This document shows positions 26,660 through 34,775 of a stretch of 64,000 bases of DNA, piece after piece (position 1 is the stretch's first letter; each line of letters begins with the position of its first letter). The notes under the pieces were generated by a model, which saw nothing but the letters and a program-made list of their open reading frames with translations, was not told the origin of the DNA and did not search any database. The translations under genes and the position numbers were made by a program. The DNA comes from Calothrix brevissima NIES-22 (GTDB lineage Bacteria; Cyanobacteriota; Cyanobacteriia; Cyanobacteriales; Nostocaceae): positions 2,118,660 to 2,182,659 of the forward strand of contig NZ_AP018207.1 of assembly GCF_002367995.1 (NCBI RefSeq). The letters are read 5' to 3'.

Positions 26660-27805
26660 TCAACTTGTAGCCTTTTTCTTAGAACTTTTTGGCTCAAACG
26701 GCAACGCTTTCTGTTCTGCCGTTGCTGCTTCCTTTTCTTGGGTTGCTACGATTTTTTGCAATTCTTCCGGTAAGGGTTCGCGGGAGAGAATAAAGGTTTG
26801 CAGAGTTTGGAAGATATTTCCAATTACCATATACATTAAAACCCCAGCTGGCAGAGGGAAGAACAAGAACATCCCCGAAAAGATTACAGGGGTGATTTTG
26901 TTCACAGTATCCTGCTGTGGATTGCCACTGCCAGAATTTTGCCCGGAAAGAATTTGGCTGACGTAGAGACTGATCCCAAAGAAAATCACCATCGCCACAA
27001 TATCCCAGTGGATTTTACCATCTGGATCGATCGCGCCGACTCTACCTAAGGCGTCAATGAACAGGAATCCTTTATCTGCTGCTAATCCGGGAATAGTGCC
27101 TTGCAGTGTCACATCTCCCGGCTGTAAGGCTTCTATATTGCCTTCAGCGTCAATTTTGATTCTGTCTTCACCCTTGGTAATTTTCCAATCAGGAATCAAT
27201 TTATTTTCTGGGTGTTCTGCTAAAAGCACCTGAAATGGTTTGCCTTCAACAGTTTGGTATTGGATCTTAGTGTGTTCGCCTACCGCTAACTTATTACCGC
27301 CTGGCAGAATTGCTGTGACGGGAGTGTGTTCGCCATCAGCAATATAGATGTTCTGTGGTGGAGTCGCAAAGGCTTGGGGTTGAATTCGTTCGATTTGTTC
27401 GGCGGGCAGTATTTGCAAATTAACGTTGTAATTGACACCAGCAAAGGGTGAACCTCGCAAAGTGGCAAACAGCGCTAACAATACTGGCATTTGCAATAGC
27501 AGTGGTAAACAGCCTGCTAGAGGATTGCCAAATTCCTTTTGAACATTGACCATTTCCTCTTGCTGCTTTTGGGGATCGTCTTTATAACGCTCCTTAATTT
27601 CTGCCATCCGCTTTTGCATGAGCGGTTGAACAATCCGCATCCGCCGCATATTCCGAATGGAACCGGCACTCAGGGGATAGAGCGCGAAACGAATTATCAA
27701 AGTTAAAGCAACGATCGCCAATCCATAGCTAGGCACAATGCCATAGAAAAAGTCTATGATCGGCAGCATCACGTTGTTCGAGAGAAACCCGATACCAAAA
27801 TCCAT
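26660..27805 (-). CDS. yidC: Membrane protein insertase YidC
   Basis: A 381-residue Oxa1/YidC/Alb3 insertase that helps insert membrane proteins in plasma and thylakoid membranes. The first helix is [32 protein letters not shown] (about 15-46) with the arginine of the hydrophilic groove (IIRFALYP). The cytoplasmic hairpin [25 protein letters not shown] (about 54-78) follows. A long loop of about 115 residues ([13 protein letters not shown]... to ...[13 protein letters not shown]) lies between helices 2 and 3, larger than in E. coli lacking its P1 domain but usual for cyanobacteria. The tail is lysine-rich ([10 protein letters not shown]), suited for ribosome contact. Gene order rpmH-rnpA-PH-yidC-jag is conserved. 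Confidence 0.95.
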   Translation of the reverse strand: MDFGIGFLSNNVMLPIIDFFYGIVPSYGLAIVALTLIIRFALYPLSAGSIRNMRRMRIVQPLMQKRMAEIKERYKDDPQKQQEEMVNVQKEFGNPLAGCLPLLLQMPVLLALFATLRGSPFAGVNYNVNLQILPAEQIERIQPQAFATPPQNIYIADGEHTPVTAILPGGNKLAVGEHTKIQYQTVEGKPFQVLLAEHPENKLIPDWKITKGEDRIKIDAEGNIEALQPGDVTLQGTIPGLAADKGFLFIDALGRVGAIDPDGKIHWDIVAMVIFFGISLYVSQILSGQNSGSGNPQQDTVNKITPVIFSGMFLFFPLPAGVLMYMVIGNIFQTLQTFILSREPLPEELQKIVATQEKEAATAEQKALPFEPKSSKKKATS

Positions 27806-28041
27806 TATTCTGAATTCAACCTGAGGTACTGTAAACTGACTGAATCTAATTTATCTAAATCACGATCTGTCTGCGACTATCATTCACTACGGATAGCCGC
27901 CCATGATATGAAAAAATGAATGCTAAATATCAACCGGGCCAAAATTTCCCAAAGCTATGTGTATAGGTAGTTTTCACCACTTGCACGAGCTATTGCTGCT
28001 GAGTAAGGGAAGGTGTTGGACTCAGCATTAATGCTCATAGA

Positions 28042-28431
28042 TTATTTGGCAGCAGTAGTATATTCAGAATTTTTGGCAGCAACTCTTTCGTTAATGTAGT
28101 CATAAACCGCCCGAAAATTAGGCACAGCCCGCATTTCTAGACGGCTACCATTTCTCAGGGTGATGACCATATCTCCCCACAAGCCTACGCCACGGGGAAC
28201 TTTAACCACTTTGACAATTTCTGCATAAATTACGTCAGTGCGATCGCGTCCCATCCAACCCCCAGTCACAGTCACTCGGCGATCGGTGATGCGAAAGCGC
28301 AGCCACAATGCTCTGACAATGGCTCCCACTGCCAAAGGTATGCCCACAACCGTTAATCCCACGAGCAAATTTAGAATCAAATCACCAATATGGGGGCCAC
28401 CTTCATAATAAATTTCTTCACGAATGCCCAT
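28042..28431 (-). CDS. PH domain-containing membrane protein
   Basis: A 129-residue protein. Two or so hydrophobic segments at IGDLILNLLVGLTVVGIPLAVGAIVRAL (about 15-42) precede a bacterial PH-like (bPH2) domain: FRITDRRVTVTGGWMGRDRTDVIYAEIVKVVKVPRGVGLWGDMVITLRNGSRLEM. Function is not known; it is regularly found between rnpA and yidC in cyanobacteria, which suggests a role in membrane protein biogenesis. I chose the ATG at 28431 (MGIREEIYYEGG), which overlaps the rnpA stop by 14 bp; the TTG at 28443 is less likely. Confidence 0.82.
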   Translation of the reverse strand: MGIREEIYYEGGPHIGDLILNLLVGLTVVGIPLAVGAIVRALWLRFRITDRRVTVTGGWMGRDRTDVIYAEIVKVVKVPRGVGLWGDMVITLRNGSRLEMRAVPNFRAVYDYINERVAAKNSEYTTAAK

Positions 28432-28840
28432 TGAGTACCTCAACTTGTGCTAACAACTGCTCTAATTCTTGCAGAAATTGTTGGCTTACGCACTCTTGTT
28501 CTGCTGCTGTTGGTTTCACAACTACCACTAACCGCCATCCAGGTGACAATCTGGGCAACAACTTATACAAAGCTACTGTTATCTGACGTTTGATCCGGTT
28601 GCGGACTACTGCACGCTTGCTGACTTTGGTGCTAATGGAAATGCCAAATTTGGTGCTGTCTAAAGGTGCTGTTTGGATTAACTGTGAATTTTCATCGGCA
28701 GTATCCACAGAAGGTTGTTTGGCGATCGCCGGTTTCAAGGCCCTTAATGTGAACAAGTAACCATGACGCCGAATTCCTTCGCGGAAAACTGCCTGAAAAT
28801 CTTTGCGAGATTTTAGCCGATATGCTTTGGGCAAAGCCAC
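28418..28840 (-). CDS. rnpA: Ribonuclease P protein component RnpA
   Basis: Protein subunit of RNase P, which removes 5' leaders from pre-tRNAs together with the rnpB RNA. The 140-residue protein has LKSRKDFQAVFREGIRRHG (about 8-26) and the RNR motif SKRAVVRNRIKRQ (about 79-91), with GWRLVVVVKP. An insert of about 20 residues between LRALKP and FGIS is usual for cyanobacteria. Start is GTG at 28840, 24 bp after rpmH. The 3' end overlaps the PH protein gene by 14 bp, so they are coupled. Confidence 0.95.
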   Translation of the reverse strand: MALPKAYRLKSRKDFQAVFREGIRRHGYLFTLRALKPAIAKQPSVDTADENSQLIQTAPLDSTKFGISISTKVSKRAVVRNRIKRQITVALYKLLPRLSPGWRLVVVVKPTAAEQECVSQQFLQELEQLLAQVEVLNGHS

Positions 28841-28864
28841 AGATGCTCTTTCGCCTAATACGCC

Positions 28865-28999
28865 CTAAACACTCAAACGATGACGACCCTTTTTTCTTCT
28901 AGCTCTAATCACGTTTCTGCCGTCTGGAGTCCGCATTCTGGCGCGAAAACCAGAAGTTCTCTTTCTTTTACGGTTAGTCCCGCCCAGGGTTCTTTGCAT
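28865..28999 (-). CDS. rpmH: 50S ribosomal protein L34
   Basis: A 44-residue basic protein of the large ribosomal subunit, not easily seen in long-ORF lists. Translation from the ATG at 28997-28999 gives [18 protein letters not shown], then [20 protein letters not shown] and RHRLSV, a textbook L34. AGGAGC lies about 9 bases before the start. First gene of the rpmH-rnpA-PH-yidC-jag cluster. Confidence 0.97.
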   Translation of the reverse strand: MQRTLGGTNRKRKRTSGFRARMRTPDGRNVIRARRKKGRHRLSV

Positions 29000-29079
29000 A
29001 ATATGCTCCTCTTAGGTACTGATAAAAAGTCACAATCTCTAATTTTATCACTCTTATGGCTAAAGGGTAGATATTAGGA

Positions 29080-29133
29080 TTCACAGTCAACCGTCAACCG
29101 TCAACCGTCAACCATCAACCGTCAACCGTCAAC
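29080..29133. repeat. STRR array (GTCAACC heptamers)
   Basis: Seven GTCAACC-type heptamers between the rpmH upstream region and the DUF2808 gene. Confidence 0.9.
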
Positions 29134-29142
29134 TGACCCAAG

Positions 29143-29655
29143 TTAAGAAATACTCAAAATCCATGTTCCCAGATAGCGCAATAGGGGAACGTCTCCAGGA
29201 GAGAGAACTTGGCAGGTGAAATAGAAGGTTCCACCAAAAGACGGGTTTTTCACGTCAGATAACACAACTTCGACTTTACTGCCTGAGGGTATTGGCTCTT
29301 GGGGGTAAATTTGAAGCACCCGGCCTTCTTTATCCCACTTCACTTCCGAAAGAGGGACAGCTTTATCTTTGATCATCACCTCAATCTTTTTGGGATTGAA
29401 ACTGCCTTTGTAATAGTTAGGGTAAGTAATGGCAATTTGCGCCACTGCTAATTTCATCTTGTCGGCAGGGATTCTTAATATATAGCGATCCCAACCATCA
29501 GCTTGTCCGCCAAAGTCTAAACGATAGGGTAGTTGATTTTCGGCTTTAATACCGCTAAATAGCGTCAATCCTGGTAAACCCTGTGCCCAGCTGACAGCTT
29601 GAAAACCCGTCAACAAGCAGCTAGTCACCGCTAAGGTAGAAAATAAACGTTTCAT
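29143..29655 (-). CDS. DUF2808 family secreted protein
   Basis: A 170-residue exported protein. Signal peptide MKRLFSTLAVTSCLLTGF followed by QAVSWA, with probable cleavage after AWA-like SWA. The mature part has the DUF2808 pattern LPYRLDFGGQADGWDRYILRIP, AVAQIAITYPNYYKGSFNPKKIEV, and ends FTCQVLSPGDVPLLRYLGTWILSIS. Many cyanobacteria carry several DUF2808 proteins; function unknown. Start at the ATG at 29655 is supported by GAGGAG seven bases upstream; the longer TTG reading at 29676 is not. Confidence 0.85.
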   Translation of the reverse strand: MKRLFSTLAVTSCLLTGFQAVSWAQGLPGLTLFSGIKAENQLPYRLDFGGQADGWDRYILRIPADKMKLAVAQIAITYPNYYKGSFNPKKIEVMIKDKAVPLSEVKWDKEGRVLQIYPQEPIPSGSKVEVVLSDVKNPSFGGTFYFTCQVLSPGDVPLLRYLGTWILSIS

Positions 29656-29676
29656 AATTAAGCTCCTCACTATCAA

Positions 29677-30461
29677 GTAGTCAGCTGGGATTTTTGTACT
29701 AAATAACTAAAAATTTAGTATTCGTAACTAAACTTTACTACTGAATTTCTGAAAATAGACGTTCAATAGTCATAAAAAGTGCCGTTAGTCATTAGTCATT
29801 AGTCATTAGTCATTAGTCATTAGTTTGTCCCCCTTGTCCCCCTTGTCCCCCTTGTCCCCCTTGTCTCCCTTATCTCCCTTGTCTCCCTTGTCTTCCTTGT
29901 CCTCTCTTTACCCTCATTCTCTACCCCAAACTTACACATGGGGATCAAGGATTGTTGCTGAATATGTACAAATGTATCTGAATTGTAAGACGTTTGTTAT
30001 AAAAATTGAGCAATCCAAACAGCGATCGCTGGTGAACTTGGGCTAGATTGATAAAAACAAGCACGAATCCAAGTACTAATCAGTAAAATTTACTTTGGGC
30101 ATAATCAAGTTTTTTCTAATTGGATGCATATTGCAATATGTCATAGAGGAATACAAAATTTTTTCAATCCCTAAAATAAGCTGAAGACACAGATGCAAAT
30201 TCTGGGAATTAACATAGGATATGCAGTATGTAAGCCTATTTAAATTATCTCAGATTGTTAACATTTGTGATTAAAAAAATGAGACTTGGCCGTAGAACCA
30301 GCAAGATGATACAACCAAGGGTCAAGATTCAATCTAGAGAATCAATCAACGGCTGAAATGACCAGCCGATAAGGCATAAGAGCGGGGAATCATTCAGCGA
30401 ATAATTGCAGAGTTTGCACATAGTTTGCAGAGATGCTAAGTATTTATCTCCAGGAGATTTC
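29677..30461. other. Intergenic region upstream of pntA
   Basis: About 785 bp without a gene between divergent genes. It holds an STRR block at 29785-29911 (TTAGTCA heptamers, then CCCCCTTGT 9-mers), a HIP1-like GCGATCGC near 30022, and then AT-rich sequence that should contain the pnt promoter and a long leader. No hairpin or riboswitch seen. Confidence 0.6.
29785..29911. repeat. STRR block (TTAGTCA and CCCCCTTGT units)
   Basis: About six TTAGTCA heptamers followed by about nine CCCCCTTGT-type 9-mers. Confidence 0.9.
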
Positions 30462-31625
30462 ATGAGAATAGCAGTAGCCAAAGAAATTGAAGTTGGTGAG
30501 CGTCGTGTATCATTAATTCCTGACATTGTTGCCAAATTGGTCAAACAAGGTTTAGAAGTTTGGGTAGAAACAGGTGCGGGAGAAAGAGCATTTTTTAGCG
30601 ATTCTGCTTATGAAGCAGCAGGAGCAAAAATCATATCCGATCCCGCTACATTATGGGGCGAAGCTGATATTTTATTGAAAGTTAGTCCGCCTCAAGAACG
30701 GGAAGATGGACGCTCCGAAATTGATTTTCTCAAAGCAGGTTCTGTCTTAATTAGCTTTCTCAATCCTTTAGGAAATCCGGCGATTGTAGAAAAATTGGCA
30801 AGTCGCCAAGTAACAGCCTTGAGTATGGAATTGATCCCCCGCACTACCAGGGCGCAAAGCATGGATGCATTATCCTCGCAAGCATCCTTAGCGGGTTACA
30901 AATCTGTATTGATTGCGGCGGCTGCATTGCCGAAATATTTCCCCATGCTCACCACAGCCGCAGGTACAATCGCCCCAGCGAAAGTATTTGTCATGGGCGC
31001 AGGTGTAGCTGGATTGCAAGCGATCGCCACCGCCAGACGCCTGGGAGCGATTGTAGAAGCTTTTGATATCCGTCCCGCTGTTAAAGAAGAAGTCCAAAGC
31101 TTAGGCGCGAAATTTGTCGAAGTTCAACTAGAAGAAGAAACCGTAGCAGCTGGTGGCTACGCTAAAGAAATCTCTGAAGCTAGTAAACAACGCACCCAAG
31201 AAGTTATCAGCGAACATATTAAACATGCCGATGTGGTAATTACCACCGCCCAAGTACCAGGGAAAAAAGCCCCCCTACTAGTCACCGAAGAAATGGTGAA
31301 ACAGATGAAACCAGGTTCAGTGATTGTAGACTTAGCCGCCGAACAAGGTGGTAATTGTGCTTGCACCGATCCCGGTAAAGACATCGTATACAACGGCATC
31401 ACCATCATCGGGCCGATTAATTTGCCATCATCAATGCCAGTTCACGCCAGCCAACTGTACGCCAAGAACCTGACATCATTGATGCAATTGCTAATTAATA
31501 AAGAAAAAGCTTTAAATGTAGACTTTGCCGATGACATCGTTGAAGCAGCTTGCGTCACCCATGCTGGTGAAATTCGCAATCAACGAGTCAGCGAAGCATT
31601 AGCAGCGTTGAAGGTTAGAGGCTAG
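30462..31625 (+). CDS. pntA: NAD(P) transhydrogenase subunit alpha part 1
   Basis: Soluble NAD(H)-binding domain I of the proton-pumping transhydrogenase, which couples hydride transfer between NADH and NADP+ to proton flow. The 387-residue protein has MRIAVAKEIEVGERRVSLIP, ALSMELIPRTTRAQSMDALSSQASLAGYKSV (RQD-loop-like region), the dinucleotide fold VFVMGAGVAGLQAIATARRLGAIVEAFDIRP (about 174-204) and the mobile-loop part PGKKAPLLVTEEMV. AGGAG six bases before the ATG at 30462 fixes this start over upstream candidates. First of three pnt genes, which together match the three-subunit form. Confidence 0.95.
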   Translation: MRIAVAKEIEVGERRVSLIPDIVAKLVKQGLEVWVETGAGERAFFSDSAYEAAGAKIISDPATLWGEADILLKVSPPQEREDGRSEIDFLKAGSVLISFLNPLGNPAIVEKLASRQVTALSMELIPRTTRAQSMDALSSQASLAGYKSVLIAAAALPKYFPMLTTAAGTIAPAKVFVMGAGVAGLQAIATARRLGAIVEAFDIRPAVKEEVQSLGAKFVEVQLEEETVAAGGYAKEISEASKQRTQEVISEHIKHADVVITTAQVPGKKAPLLVTEEMVKQMKPGSVIVDLAAEQGGNCACTDPGKDIVYNGITIIGPINLPSSMPVHASQLYAKNLTSLMQLLINKEKALNVDFADDIVEAACVTHAGEIRNQRVSEALAALKVRG

Positions 31626-31626
31626 A

Positions 31627-31789
31627 TAGGGACTAGGGGCTAGAGGCTAGGGGCTAGGGAACAAGGGGGACAAGGGGGACAAGGGGGACAAAGAATTTTA
31701 GATTTTAGATTTTAGATTTTAGATTCAAACTCAATCCAAAATCGCAAATCCAAAATCCAAAATTGAATTGCCCAATGCCCAATGCCCAT
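31627..31789. repeat. STRR block inside the pnt operon
   Basis: GGGGCTA heptamers, ACAAGGGGG 9-mers, TTTTAGA heptamers, AATCCAA units and CCCAATG units fill the pntA1-pntA2 gap. Confidence 0.9.
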
Positions 31790-31811
31790 TTAAACAAGGA
31801 GTTTTTATTTC

Positions 31812-32105
31812 ATGACAGAGGCATTACTTGCTGCTTTGTTTGTGTTTGTGCTGGCATCTTTTATTGGCTTTGAAGTCATCAATAAAGTGCCACCAACATT
31901 ACACACTCCCCTAATGTCGGGATCGAATGCGATTTCAGGAATTGCTGTATTAGGCGCGATCGTGGCTTCTGGTGCTAGAGAAACCAGCGTATCAGTGATT
32001 CTCGGTTTAATTGCCGTAGTACTAGCGACGGTTAACGTTGTGGGTGGCTTTCTCGTAACAGACAGAATGTTGCAAATGTTTAAGAAAAAGGAGATTAAGG
32101 CGTGA
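31812..32105 (+). CDS. NAD(P) transhydrogenase subunit alpha part 2 (membrane)
   Basis: A 97-residue membrane subunit (PntA2). Three or four hydrophobic segments: LLAALFVFVLASFIGFEVI (about 4-22), SGSNAISGIAVLGAIVASG (about 36-54) and SVILGLIAVVLATVNVVGGFLV (about 61-82), with a basic tail MFKKKEIKA. It forms part of the proton channel with PntB. AAGGAG lies about ten bases before the ATG. Its stop overlaps the GTG start of pntB by 4 bp. The 186-bp gap to pntA1 is filled with repeats. Confidence 0.93.
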   Translation: MTEALLAALFVFVLASFIGFEVINKVPPTLHTPLMSGSNAISGIAVLGAIVASGARETSVSVILGLIAVVLATVNVVGGFLVTDRMLQMFKKKEIKA

Positions 32106-33505
32106 GCGATTTTCTACCAACTGGGATTCAGTTAACGTACTTAGTCGCTGCATCCTTATTTATTCTCGGATTGAAAAAGCTAGGTTCACCTGCAACAGCT
32201 AGGAATGGAAATGTTGTCGCGGCTGTGGGGATGTTGTTGGCGATTGTCGCCACAATGTTAGATCAACACGTGTTGAACTACGAGATGATTTTGTTAGGTT
32301 TAGCGATTGGATCGGGGATTGGTGCGATCGCGGCTTACAAAGTCCAAATGACGGAAATGCCCCAAATGGTGGGTTTACTCAATGGTTTGGGTGGTGCAGC
32401 TTCCGCATTAGTCGCTGTGGCTGAATTTTGGCGATTATTGGATTCAGGCTCACCCATACCCTTAGATGTCAACATTTCCATGCTGTTGGATGTGTTAATC
32501 GGTGGTGTTACCTTCACAGGGAGTTTTCTCGCCTTTGCCAAATTGCAAGGTTTAATTAGCGGTTCCCCGATTACATTTCCTTTCCAGCAACCATTTAACC
32601 TTTTATTGCTGGGGCTATATATCGCAGGTAGCGCCTATTTAATCGTTACACCAGATAGCCTACCGATATTCTTAGCAGTAGTAGCTGTTTCTCTAGTACT
32701 AGGTGTGATGTTCGTCATCCCCATTGGTGGCGGCGATATGCCGGTAGTAATTTCGCTGTTGAACTCTTTATCAGGGATAGCAGCCGCCGCCGCAGGTTTC
32801 GTGGTGATGAACAATATGTTAATCATCGCTGGGGCGTTGGTGGGAGCATCAGGGCTGATCCTCACCGAGATTATGTGTAAAGCCATGAACCGCTCTCTGT
32901 TCAGCGTGCTGTTTAGTGCTTTTGGTACAGGCGGTGCGGCTGGTGGTGCGGCTGGTGGTGATGTCATCGATCAAACCGTGCGCAGCATCGATCCCGAAGA
33001 AGGGGCGATGATGTTGGGTTATGCCCGTTCTGTGGTAATTGTGCCTGGTTATGGTATGGCGGTAGCGCAAGCACAACATAGCGTGCGGGAGTTGGCAGAT
33101 CAATTAGAACGCATGGGTGTTGATGTTAAGTATGCCATTCACCCTGTAGCGGGAAGAATGCCAGGACACATGAACGTGTTGCTAGCTGAGGCGAATGTGG
33201 CTTACACCCAGTTGTATGACATGGAAGATATTAATCCTCAATTTGAACAAGCGGATGTGGCTTTAGTAATTGGGGCTAATGATGTAGTTAATCCAGCAGC
33301 GCGTACTGATGTGAATAGCCCAATTTACGGGATGCCAATTTTAGAAGTAGATCGGGCGAAGCATACAATTGTGATTAAGCGCGGGATGAGTACGGGTTTT
33401 GCCGGTGTAGATAATGAATTGTTCTACAAGGATAAAACTACGATGCTTTTTGGTAGCGCGAAGGATATGGTGTCGAAGTTGGTTTCGGAAGTGAAGCAGC
33501 TTTAA
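32102..33505 (+). CDS. pntB: NAD(P) transhydrogenase subunit beta
   Basis: A 467-residue subunit with about nine membrane helices (about 1-270) and a C-terminal NADP(H)-binding domain III (about 285-467) with VVIVPGYGMAVAQAQHSVRELAD (the GYGxAVAQAQ dinucleotide signature), HPVAGRMPGHMNVLLAEANV, and VALVIGANDVVNPAARTDVNSPI. It binds NADP and pairs with PntA1. The GTG start at 32102 overlaps the pntA2 stop by 4 bp, so they are coupled. A hairpin with a T-run follows 54 bp later. Confidence 0.95.
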   Translation: MSDFLPTGIQLTYLVAASLFILGLKKLGSPATARNGNVVAAVGMLLAIVATMLDQHVLNYEMILLGLAIGSGIGAIAAYKVQMTEMPQMVGLLNGLGGAASALVAVAEFWRLLDSGSPIPLDVNISMLLDVLIGGVTFTGSFLAFAKLQGLISGSPITFPFQQPFNLLLLGLYIAGSAYLIVTPDSLPIFLAVVAVSLVLGVMFVIPIGGGDMPVVISLLNSLSGIAAAAAGFVVMNNMLIIAGALVGASGLILTEIMCKAMNRSLFSVLFSAFGTGGAAGGAAGGDVIDQTVRSIDPEEGAMMLGYARSVVIVPGYGMAVAQAQHSVRELADQLERMGVDVKYAIHPVAGRMPGHMNVLLAEANVAYTQLYDMEDINPQFEQADVALVIGANDVVNPAARTDVNSPIYGMPILEVDRAKHTIVIKRGMSTGFAGVDNELFYKDKTTMLFGSAKDMVSKLVSEVKQL

Positions 33506-33558
33506 CAAACCGCAAAGACGCGAAGGGCGCGATGTAAATAAAGGATTAGAAAGTTCAC

Positions 33559-33596
33559 TTGCCTTGAAATTTAAAAATCTCAAGGCAAATTTTTTA
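33559..33596 (+). terminator. Rho-independent terminator of the pnt operon
   Basis: Nine-bp stem TTGCCTTGA (33559-33567) / TCAAGGCAA (33580-33588), 12-nt loop, then ATTTTTT. Located 54 bp after the pntB stop. Confidence 0.75.
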
Positions 33597-33633
33597 GTAA
33601 AGGCAATGAATCTGACAATTAGCCTAATCAATT

Positions 33634-34029
33634 TTAATTACGCCAAAAAGCTCCAATATGGTGACCATCTGGGTCTTTGACAGAAGTAGCATAATAGTTG
33701 TCTTCTCTTAAGCCTGGTTTTTCAATTTCAGTAGCTCCATTTGCTATTGCAGTTGCAAAAAATGTATCTACAGTAGTCTTATTTTTAGCTGGAAAACTAG
33801 ACAAACTAGTAAAAGGTTGGATATTTTCTGAAGCGTAGCCTGGAGTTTCAATAATTGATAAAACTTTTGAATCTTCGTCGAAACAATATTGTGCTTCCTT
33901 TGTGCCGTTTGTCTCAAAGTTATTACAGCGAGTAAAACCTAATGCTGTCATTGTAGCATCATAGAATACTAAACTACGCTCAAAATCAGATACTAGTAAT
34001 ACAGGAGATATATTCATGATAAATGTCAT
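33634..34029 (-). CDS. VOC family protein (glyoxalase/dioxygenase fold)
   Basis: A 131-residue protein of the vicinal oxygen chelate superfamily. It has ISPVLLVSDFERSLVFYDATMTALGF (N-terminal beta-alpha-beta unit) and the C-terminal YATSVKDPDGHHIGAFW, where the expected metal-ligand positions (His near DPDGHHIGA; Glu is replaced) can be partly seen. Substrate unknown; could be a glyoxalase-like, bleomycin- or fosfomycin-type resistance-like or simple binding protein. The start is either ATG 34029 or ATG 34017 (MNISPVLL); neither has a Shine-Dalgarno sequence. Alone on the strand, followed by the pnt terminator region. Confidence 0.8.
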   Translation of the reverse strand: MTFIMNISPVLLVSDFERSLVFYDATMTALGFTRCNNFETNGTKEAQYCFDEDSKVLSIIETPGYASENIQPFTSLSSFPAKNKTTVDTFFATAIANGATEIEKPGLREDNYYATSVKDPDGHHIGAFWRN

Positions 34030-34123
34030 TTTTTATAATTTTGCAAATAAATTTAAGTAGTTCTAAACTTAGCACAAACAAAACTTTCAGGATCTTACTT
34101 ACCTCTTTCAAAAATAGGCAAAT

Positions 34124-34462
34124 TTAAGCCAAGTCACGATTGCATTGAGGACAATGATAAATGGAAGCGTTAGCATCTGTACTGAAAGCTATATTGCAAA
34201 AAGGACAAATGGCCATAGGATGATGGCATTGTTCACATCCTATAATATCAACAGCATTTGTTGCATTAAGTAAATCGACAAAAGATTGTCCTTTAGTCCA
34301 AAAAGTTTTAGTCACACTAGAAAATATTGCAAATGCAACATTAGTATCAAAACACTGATGATTAAAAAGACGCTCTTGATCACATATAGGGCATACTCCT
34401 TTCCATACAGATTCTAACCTTTTACCAGAACCTTCATGTAAGGTAACTTTGATAATAGCCAT
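34124..34462 (-). CDS. Small zinc-ribbon protein with four CxxC motifs
   Basis: A 112-residue protein I cannot assign to a family. It has four CxxC pairs: CPIC (about 24-27), CEQC (about 76-79), CPFC (about 85-88) and CPQC (about 104-107), enough for two zinc ribbons. A basic beta-rich start MAIIKVTLHEGSGKRLESVW precedes it. The middle (about 40-75) is hydrophobic and T/N/F-rich. The pairing suggests a rubredoxin-like or nucleic-acid-binding fold. It sits in the accessory stretch next to the DUF3800 gene and a truncated toxin. No function is proposed. Confidence 0.6.
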   Translation of the reverse strand: MAIIKVTLHEGSGKRLESVWKGVCPICDQERLFNHQCFDTNVAFAIFSSVTKTFWTKGQSFVDLLNATNAVDIIGCEQCHHPMAICPFCNIAFSTDANASIYHCPQCNRDLA

Positions 34463-34661
34463 TAATACACCTGACTCTCGAATTTATCTTTTGATGATAT
34501 CTGCTGTTTAACTAATATGTCACTATAGTTTAAGGTATAAAAAGCTTCTTTAATAAATAGACTATCTTTCTGCTTCGCAAATCTTCAGCAAGCGATACCT
34601 TTGGTAATGTTAGCTAACCCATTCTCTAAAACCAGCAGAACAGAAGAAACTATACTAAAAG

Positions 34662-34690
34662 TTGACAATCAGCAAGTTATAGGATAGCCT
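34662..34690 (+). promoter_or_regulatory. Promoter of candidate small RNA
   Basis: TTGACA at 34662-34667, a 17-bp spacer, and TAGCCT at 34685-34690, a near-canonical sigma70-type promoter (TTGACA/TAxxxT). A start of transcription near 34697 is expected. Confidence 0.55.
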
Positions 34691-34696
34691 ATATAT

Positions 34697-34774
34697 AGGC
34701 AAAGCCTAGGGGTAGTCGTATGACTGCCGCATCATAAACCGCTTGCAAAGCTGCAAAGCGGTTTTGTTGTTTTT
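34697..34774 (+). ncRNA. Candidate small RNA with three hairpins
   Basis: About 78 nt between a good promoter (34662-34690) and a strong terminator. Three hairpins can be drawn: AGGC-AAA-GCCT (34697-34707), GGTAGTC-GTAT-GACTGCC (34711-34728, seven perfect base pairs), and a terminator stem AAACCGCTT / AAGCGGTTT (34736-34744 with 34756-34764, plus two further pairs and one bulge) followed by a T-rich tail. No protein-coding reading is present, and no upstream plus-strand gene needs this terminator, because the flanking genes are on the minus strand. I do not recognise a known family (Yfr1, 6S, tmRNA and tRNA do not fit). Confidence 0.55.
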
Positions 34775-34775
34775 A
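34736..34775 (+). terminator. Terminator of the candidate small RNA
   Basis: Nine-bp stem AAACCGCTT (34736-34744) / AAGCGGTTT (34756-34764), extended by two inner pairs, followed by TTTTGTTGTTTTT. It overlaps the stop codon of the convergent DUF3800 gene by a few bases. Confidence 0.7.

Noticed and set aside
29825-30046. Plus-strand ORF rich in SPLSPL repeats
   Set aside because: Direct translation of CCCCCTTGT repeats.
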